Source: JBMNHG01 sp045627705
GTDB taxonomy: Bacteria; Verrucomicrobiota; Kiritimatiellia; RFP12; JBMNHG01
Assembly: GCA_045627705.1 (NCBI GenBank)
Contig: JAZQOE010000062.1
Location: forward strand, 1 to 28,613
Reading direction: 5' to 3'
Length of the DNA: 28,613 nt
In this document: positions 23,748-28,613 of the stretch, in pieces
How the letters are laid out: each line of letters starts with the position of its first letter
Numbering within the stretch: position 1 is the stretch's first letter
Position numbers and translations under genes: made by a program
Notes under the pieces: generated by a model
What the model was told of the DNA's origin: nothing
The model's database searches: none
The model's input: only the letters and a program-made list of their open reading frames with translations

Positions 23748-24788
23748 TCACTGCGGCTTTTTCTTCATCGTCCGATCAAGCAGTTGCTTCAGCGCATCGT
23801 TGGCGACTTGCTCGAGCGCCTCGAGCTTGGCCATGCGCGTGAGCCGGAAGTGAAGGTGTTCGGTAAGTTGATGAAGGATGGTTTGGAGACGCGGATTGGC
23901 CACTTGTATTTCCGTGGGAAATCCGCCGAGCCTGATGCAGGCATCGACAAGGATGTTCGGGATCGAGTTCCACATCGCCATGACGCCGTTGTTCGGAACG
24001 ATCATCGCGCTGAGGTGGACGTGGCGCGAAAGGGCATCGACAACGAGAAACTGATATGCGGGTGATTGCTGTCCGTTCGGCGCGGTTAAAAGCACATTCG
24101 TGGCGCGGAGGTCAGCCTGTGCGCAGCCGATTTCGCGCTTTCCGGCGCGCACGGCATCGAGCTTGGACTGGTCGGGCATTGCGCCGACAGTGCGCGGAGG
24201 CGGTGGCGGGGGAATCACGCGGGAGTCCGTCCATTTCCCCGAGGAATCGCGGAGGCGCGTGAAGACGCCGTCAGGGCGATGAGGACGGATCAACTCTCCA
24301 TCCTCTTCGCTCCTAAGCGCGACTCCGAGAGCCTGGTTTAGCGCATCGCGGAAAATCTCTGCTTCGGCAAGGGAAAGGAACCATGGGGCGCGTCCGTCAT
24401 GGAGCGTGCGGAAAAGCGGGGAGTCTGTCTTGGAAGGTTCGATGCCAAGTTTCTCCATTAGCGCGAGGTCGCGCGGCGCGAGAAGCTTGTCAGGGCCGAA
24501 GAGGACATTCGTCTGCGGGATGTTTACGGGATCGTAGAAGGGGGCGTCGCCGCCAATTTGCGAGATGAGATACGCTGACCGCCAGTCGGGAAGGAGGGAA
24601 ATGATCGGGAAGCGTCCTGGCAATTTTAGCATGGCGAGAAGGCGCGTCTCGTCGGAACCCGGCTTCATGCGCAGGGCGAAATCTACGCCGTTCGGCATCC
24701 AGTTCCATGGCTCCATCTTGCGAAGCGTGGAAGCGAGGCGGAACAGGTCGCGCCAAAGTTCAAGGGGGATTGGATCTGGGTCGCTCAT
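23748..24788 (-). CDS. Conserved protein, DUF7309/DUF6930-like, function unknown
   Basis: 346 aa, soluble, without signal peptide. The N-terminal part (about 8-95) has a WRDLFRLASTLRKMEPWNWM motif like the tryptophan-rich DUF7309 domain. A middle region carries conserved-looking PLFRTLHDGRAPWFLS. A proline run (193-198) leads to a C-terminal domain (about 225-335) with a VVDALSRHVHLSAMI strand, which I tentatively liken to DUF6930. These family names are from memory and unverified. It lies 15 bases after rsmA and just before the esterase in the same run, with no clear Shine-Dalgarno sequence. No function can be assigned. Confidence 0.7.
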   Translation of the reverse strand: MSDPDPIPLELWRDLFRLASTLRKMEPWNWMPNGVDFALRMKPGSDETRLLAMLKLPGRFPIISLLPDWRSAYLISQIGGDAPFYDPVNIPQTNVLFGPDKLLAPRDLALMEKLGIEPSKTDSPLFRTLHDGRAPWFLSLAEAEIFRDALNQALGVALRSEEDGELIRPHRPDGVFTRLRDSSGKWTDSRVIPPPPPPRTVGAMPDQSKLDAVRAGKREIGCAQADLRATNVLLTAPNGQQSPAYQFLVVDALSRHVHLSAMIVPNNGVMAMWNSIPNILVDACIRLGGFPTEIQVANPRLQTILHQLTEHLHFRLTRMAKLEALEQVANDALKQLLDRTMKKKPQ

Positions 24789-24803
24789 TGTCGGGGAAAA
24801 GTC

Positions 24804-25682
24804 CTAGGGTTCGGCGGTGGAGATCGCGCGCCATTGCGAGACGGTCAATTCTTCGGGGCGGACGCGCGGATCGAGATCGAGGGATTCAAGAATCGCGGTG
24901 GTACGTTCTGGAGGCATCGCGAGTGGTGCGGGCGCATGGCGCAAAGTCGTCGCGAGCTGCTTGCGACGATGGGAGAAGCCGAGTTTCGTAAGCGCCTCGA
25001 AGCGCTCGATCGCGGCGGGAGCGAGCGGTTCGCGGTCGTGACGCACGAGACGCACGATGGCGGAGGAGACCTCTGGCCGCGGAAAGAAGCACGTGGGCTT
25101 TACGACGCGGGCGATTTCGACATCGTAAAGGCGCTGTATCCAAACGCTCGCCAAACCGCGCGAGGAGTCGCGAGGCGGCGCCGCGAGGCGTTCCGCGACT
25201 TCGAGCTGGACGGTAACAACCATTCGCGGCGGCGCGAGACGGTGACGCGCCAAATCGATCAAAATGCGCGTGCCGCAAGAGTAGGGGAGGTTCGACACAA
25301 ACGCCGCGAAGCGTGGCTGGGACGGCGCGTCTGGCATGGCGAGAAGTGCATCGAGGTCCTGCTCCAGCATGTCGCCGGGGATGACCTTCAGGCGACCCTG
25401 CGCCTCCTCTTCGAGCGCCTTCGGCAGACGCGCCGCAAGGACGGGATCCTTTTCGACAGCGATGACATTCGCGCCACGAGAAAGCATCCCCTGCGTGACG
25501 ACGCCAAGGCCTGGCCCGACTTCGAGGACGTTGTCGCTGGGATTTAGCTCCGCTGTATCGACGAGAAAGTCGAGTGTATTCTGGTCGATCAGAAAATTCT
25601 GACCCAGTGTGCGGTTTGGCTTGAAGCCTTGTTCTGCGCACCACGCGGCAATCTGCGAGGGACTTGTAAGGTTGAGTTGCAT
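24804..25682 (-). CDS. rsmA: 16S rRNA dimethyladenosine transferase (KsgA)
   Basis: 292 aa. The family start TLGQNFL (25-31), SAM-binding EVGPGLG (54-60), acidic VIAVEKD and the catalytic NLPY (131-134) are all present, with FFPRPEVSSAIVRL in the C-terminal part. It dimethylates two adjacent adenines near the 3' end of 16S rRNA using SAM. Slightly longer than E. coli RsmA (273). It starts six bases after the stop of the sialidase-fold gene and is third in the rseP run. Confidence 0.95.
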   Translation of the reverse strand: MQLNLTSPSQIAAWCAEQGFKPNRTLGQNFLIDQNTLDFLVDTAELNPSDNVLEVGPGLGVVTQGMLSRGANVIAVEKDPVLAARLPKALEEEAQGRLKVIPGDMLEQDLDALLAMPDAPSQPRFAAFVSNLPYSCGTRILIDLARHRLAPPRMVVTVQLEVAERLAAPPRDSSRGLASVWIQRLYDVEIARVVKPTCFFPRPEVSSAIVRLVRHDREPLAPAAIERFEALTKLGFSHRRKQLATTLRHAPAPLAMPPERTTAILESLDLDPRVRPEELTVSQWRAISTAEP

Positions 25683-25688
25683 GATCCG

Positions 25689-26774
25689 TTATTTCGTCTC
25701 GAACTCGACGCCCCATATTGCATTGGGCCCCGCGAATTTTCCGGCGTAGAAAACGGCGAGCCAGCGACCCTCGCCAAGGTACGCGATCGAAGGGTATCCA
25801 AAATCCTCGATTCCGTTGAGGCGTGCTACGCATCCGGCCTTTTCCCATTTGAGCGTTTTCGCATCGGCCGTCCAAAGATTGATCTCGCCATGCGCATCGG
25901 GCTTGCCAAAGTTGAAACGGCGCGTCTGTAGCGCGAGAAGGCGTCCAGGATGTTCGGGGTCCTCGATGACGCATGGGCTGGGATGGCCGTGGACAGGGCC
26001 GTTGTCGCCCATCACAAGCGTGGGCTCGCTCCATGTTGCGCCAAGGTCATCGCTCGTGAACTGCCAGTAGCCGGCGATTTTGTCGTCACGCGCAAGCAGC
26101 ACAAGTCTTCCAGCGGAAAAAACAATGTCAGGCTCGTAAAGTTCGCGGCGCCCGCAGATGTCGATAGGGTCGCCCCAAGTGCGGCCGTCGTCCTGCGAAA
26201 GAGACATCCATATCCCGCCCTTAGGCCGATCTGGCGGGCGCGTATGGCCGACAAGCGCGAGGCCGCGACCGGGAATCCCGATGACGTGTCCAAAGACAGA
26301 CCCCGTCTTGTTGAAGCTGATCTTTGCGGTGTCCACAAGTTCCCACGAAAGGCCATCATTTGAACGCCAGCCGATTATGCCGTTCGCGGTAGTGCCAGTG
26401 TAGGCCATGCCGAAAAGCACGACCGCGCCATCTGACGCAATGCCCATCGCGTTGTTGCCCATGTCCTCCCAGATTTTCGATTCAATAGGGATGACCGGGG
26501 CCATGAGCGGGGAAAAGCTTTTTGCGTTGTCGGTGGAAAGCGAGGTGGCCACGCATCCACGGCCTCCGACATGGCGGGCCGCCGCGACGCATGAGAGCGA
26601 GATCGTCCCGTCGGGAGTCCGCGCCAGCTTCGGCCATCCAAGGTGACATGCCGCGGCATTGCCAGGGGCATCGACCACAATGCGCGGCGCGCCGAAATTG
26701 CCGGCTTCAACTGCGGCGGAGGCAACGGACGAAAGCGCGCCAAGGGCTGCGGCTGCAAGAATCGTATTCTTCAT
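25689..26774 (-). CDS. Secreted sialidase-fold (BNR/Asp-box) protein
   Basis: 361 aa. A clean signal peptide (MKNTILAAAALGALSSVASA) is followed by a six-bladed propeller type sequence with Asp-box-like repeats: STDNAKSFS, SNDGLSWE, SQDDGRTWG and SDDLGATWSE. RRELYEPDIVFSAGRLVLLARDD and the C-terminal GIEDFGYPSIAYLGEGRWLAVFY are typical of exo-alpha-sialidase annotations. The FRIP-type arginine motif of proven sialidases is not evident, so sialic-acid cleavage is unproven and another glycan may be the substrate. Its ATG overlaps the rseP stop by four bases (ATGA), an unusual partner for a protease gene. Confidence 0.8.
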   Translation of the reverse strand: MKNTILAAAALGALSSVASAAVEAGNFGAPRIVVDAPGNAAACHLGWPKLARTPDGTISLSCVAAARHVGGRGCVATSLSTDNAKSFSPLMAPVIPIESKIWEDMGNNAMGIASDGAVVLFGMAYTGTTANGIIGWRSNDGLSWELVDTAKISFNKTGSVFGHVIGIPGRGLALVGHTRPPDRPKGGIWMSLSQDDGRTWGDPIDICGRRELYEPDIVFSAGRLVLLARDDKIAGYWQFTSDDLGATWSEPTLVMGDNGPVHGHPSPCVIEDPEHPGRLLALQTRRFNFGKPDAHGEINLWTADAKTLKWEKAGCVARLNGIEDFGYPSIAYLGEGRWLAVFYAGKFAGPNAIWGVEFETK

Positions 26775-28243
26775 TGGGCCGTCTCCATCGATGGAGTTTC
26801 ATTGGATTCAGGCTCGCCTGCGTTTCCGTCCGGAGCTTCTACCTCCGCCGCAGGCGTGCGTGCCTTGAAAATCTTGCGCAGGCTGAATACATCGCGGAAC
26901 ACGAGCAACAGCATCAGGCCAATGAGTAGCACTGCGAAGGCGTTAGTGGCAATCTCGATGAAGCGCGGATGCGGCTTGCGGCGCGTGATGATTTCCCAAA
27001 TCGCGAAAAGGATGTGCCCGCCATCAAGCACCGGAAGTGGCAGGAGATTGATCATCGCGAGATTCACGCAAAGGAAGCGGAGGAAGGCGAGCGAATTAAC
27101 GAGTCCCGCCATCACTTGGTTCCAAAGGAGGAAGAAGATCATCACGGGCCCACCAAGGGCGCCGGCGGCGCGTTTCGCCTCTCCCTTGGCCTTTGGCGCG
27201 ACAAGTGCGCGGAGAATGCGCGTGATGCTGCCGGCATCCGCCTTGAGCTGGCGCCACGGGTTGCGGTAAACGAGCCACGGCGAATGCCCGGCATTCGGAT
27301 CGGCGAAGAGGATGCCTATCACGGCACGTTCGAGTTCGTCATCGATGCGTGGCGTCATCATGAGTTCAAGGACTTCGCCGCCGCGCATGACCGAAAGCGT
27401 CACGGGAGTCTCGCCCGCCGCCGAAATGAGAGTGATCATGTGTGACGGGGACGTGAGCGTTTCGCCATTGCAGGCGATGATCTCGTCGCCTTTCTGCATT
27501 CCGGCTTCCTCTGCGGCGGAATCTTCCTTCACGCCGCCAACTATGCACTGCTGCAGACGTGAAAGTCCCACAATGCGAAGTGTCTTGAAATCTTCGTCAG
27601 GCTCCACCATGGCAGTTAGTTCAACCTGCGAGTTCTCACGCGCGACGAGCACACGTACGCCATTCGTGACATCGCCGCTCAAATGGCATTCGACCACGAA
27701 ATCGTTCCAGCTGGCGACTGGCGTTCCATTCACCGCGAGAATCTGGTCGCCAGTGATGAAGCCAGCCGTGGCGGCCGCGCTTTCCGACTTCACCTCGCCA
27801 ACGGTCAAATCAGGACCAAATGCCTTTCCTTGCGGAAGGATGAAGATGATCCACGCAAGGGCGACGGCAAGAACGATGTTGCCGAATGGCCCGGCAAGCG
27901 CGACCAGCACGCGCCGCCATGCGGAAATTTCGGGAAGTGGCGGAGATGATTTGTCGCCCTCTCCAGAATGGTCGCCCTGAATCTTGTCCATGCCGGAAGG
28001 ATCAAGTTGGGGAAGCGCGACATATCCGCCAAGAGGAATCCAGCATACACGGTACTCGATGTCCTTCCTGCGCCATTTGAAGATCGCCGGGCCGAAACCA
28101 ATCGAAAACACATCTACGCGCAATCCGAGACAACGCGCAGCGAGATAGTGCCCGAACTCGTGGATGAAAACAGCGAGTCCAAAAAGCAGGGCGACGGCTA
28201 TTCCCGCGCCAATGCCCAAAAGCCAGTTAACCAGATTTTGCAT
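26771..28243 (-). CDS. rseP: RIP-type zinc metalloprotease (site-2 protease)
   Basis: 490 aa. The first membrane helix contains FIHEFGH (His28, Glu29, His32), and NLLPLPVLDGGH holds the third ligand Asp407. Two PDZ domains lie between (about 150-225 and 230-300; KGDEIIACNGETL is typical). The C-terminal tail is acidic and Pro/Glu-rich. The family cuts anti-sigma factors or signal peptides within the inner membrane during envelope stress. It heads a leftward six-gene run. No Shine-Dalgarno sequence is visible; TAAATT lies nine bases before the ATG, suggesting a very short leader. Usual neighbours such as dxr, bamA or cdsA are not on this side. Confidence 0.93.
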   Translation of the reverse strand: MQNLVNWLLGIGAGIAVALLFGLAVFIHEFGHYLAARCLGLRVDVFSIGFGPAIFKWRRKDIEYRVCWIPLGGYVALPQLDPSGMDKIQGDHSGEGDKSSPPLPEISAWRRVLVALAGPFGNIVLAVALAWIIFILPQGKAFGPDLTVGEVKSESAAATAGFITGDQILAVNGTPVASWNDFVVECHLSGDVTNGVRVLVARENSQVELTAMVEPDEDFKTLRIVGLSRLQQCIVGGVKEDSAAEEAGMQKGDEIIACNGETLTSPSHMITLISAAGETPVTLSVMRGGEVLELMMTPRIDDELERAVIGILFADPNAGHSPWLVYRNPWRQLKADAGSITRILRALVAPKAKGEAKRAAGALGGPVMIFFLLWNQVMAGLVNSLAFLRFLCVNLAMINLLPLPVLDGGHILFAIWEIITRRKPHPRFIEIATNAFAVLLIGLMLLLVFRDVFSLRKIFKARTPAAEVEAPDGNAGEPESNETPSMETAQ

Positions 28244-28252
28244 AGAGGTAGG

Positions 28253-28258
28253 AATTTA
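28253..28258 (-). promoter_or_regulatory. Possible -10 box of the rseP run
   Basis: TAAATT on the minus strand lies nine bases upstream of ATG 28243. No convincing -35 is seen at the right distance. Confidence 0.2.
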
Positions 28259-28357
28259 CCATTTCTGGGATTGCAAAGACATTGAAATCAAACAATGAGT
28301 TTGCAAGCGGCAAAACAAGTTGCCGTTCACCACAACTTGCCATCTCTTTTCTATCCA

Positions 28358-28388
28358 TTGGACTCTCAGCGCACATCTATGGGATAAT
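28358..28388 (+). promoter_or_regulatory. Candidate promoter of the GH38 gene, leaderless position
   Basis: TTGGAC (28358-28363) and GATAAT (28383-28388) are 19 bases apart. The ATG at 28395 lies six bases after the -10, where transcription would be expected to begin, and there is no Shine-Dalgarno sequence. Confidence 0.4.
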
Positions 28389-28394
28389 AGGCGC

Positions 28395-28613
28395 ATGAAC
28401 AACGAAAGCCTAGTTGTACACATCGTACTTAATTCCCACCTCGATCCCATCTGGCTGTGGAATTTCGAACAAGGCGTCGATGCCGCGCTCGCGACCGCCC
28501 GCACCGCCTGCGACATCCTCGACGATTATCCAGAAACACACATTACACGCGGCGAAGCATGGTTCTACGAGACCGTCGAAAAACACGATCCCGCGACCTT
28601 CCAGCGCATGCTC
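28395..28613 (+). CDS. Glycoside hydrolase family 38 alpha-mannosidase, N-terminal 73 residues
   Basis: Partial, open to the window end. HIVLNSHLDPIWLWNFEQGV is the GH38 opening motif, in which His15 and Asp17 are the expected zinc ligands. RTACDILDDYPETHITRGEAWFYETVEKHDP follows the known pattern. The family removes alpha-mannose residues from N-glycans or mannosides. No signal peptide, so cytosolic. It is divergent from rseP over 151 bases. The catalytic nucleophile lies beyond the window. Confidence 0.9.
   Translation, partial: MNNESLVVHIVLNSHLDPIWLWNFEQGVDAALATARTACDILDDYPETHITRGEAWFYETVEKHDPATFQRML

Noticed and set aside
487..26693. Other GGCGCGCC sites at 487-494, 2521-2528, 5281-5288, 20787-20794 and 26686-26693
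   Set aside because: They lack the A and T arms and lie in ordinary or family-conserved codons.
1..28613. tRNA, rRNA, CRISPR arrays, insertion sequences or integrases
   Set aside because: None found by reading; the spacers are short and hold no cloverleaf, spaced direct-repeat array or transposase-like frame.

Overview
The window is a gene-dense stretch (no gene-free gap over about 260 bases) of a GC-rich, Gram-negative type bacterium. The lineage is not stated by the sequence. My inference is a host-associated anaerobe of the PVC group (Kiritimatiellota, Lentisphaerota or Verrucomicrobiota). The reasons are an MsbA-type lipid exporter and RseP-type protease (outer-membrane biology), a lone UroD-like protein, and many unrelated glycosidases (GH2, GH29, GH116, GH38, BNR sialidase-fold, esterase) mixed in with housekeeping genes.

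Layout. 1-161: right half of a strong hairpin terminator and a CAACT-rich spacer. 162-8199: a leftward six-gene run (nucleotidyltransferase, GT-C membrane glycosyltransferase, folC, M50B-like membrane protein, HI0933-type flavoprotein, GH2 beta-mannosidase-like enzyme). 8200-8427: divergent promoter region. 8428-9504: UroD-like gene, rightward. 9530-14754: leftward GH29 fucosidase, AsmA-like protein and a peptide-type ABC ATPase. 14894-16873: MsbA-like exporter, rightward. 16834-17463: vsr, leftward, overlapping the exporter tail to tail. 17721-21346: rightward GH116 and Xaa-Pro peptidase, overlapping by four bases. 21393-28243: leftward six-gene run (rseP, sialidase-fold protein, rsmA, a DUF protein, esterase, tilS). 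28395-28613: start of a GH38 alpha-mannosidase, cut by the window edge.

How they fit: the GH2, GH29, GH116 and GH38 enzymes show no signal peptide, so they probably act on imported sugars. The sialidase-fold protein and esterase carry signal peptides. The mannosidase, fucosidase and sialidase-type activities would suit host glycan (N-glycan or mucin) use, but this is inference. Envelope genes (rseP, AsmA-like, MsbA-like, GT-C) are interspersed with them.

The most striking signal is a short dispersed palindrome, about 19-25 bp: an A-tract of 5-7, core CGGCGCGCCG, then a T-tract of 4-8, often flanked by CGCG. Eight convincing copies occur in 28.6 kb. Seven are inside protein-coding genes with the reading frame kept open, and one is in a 5' leader. 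Depending on frame it adds KNGAPFF, EKTARRF or KRRAVF to the protein. tilS carries two copies, and the copy in vsr marks the start of an unusual C-terminal tail. This looks like a frame-neutral palindromic element that invades genes, comparable in idea to the Rickettsia palindromic elements but much shorter.
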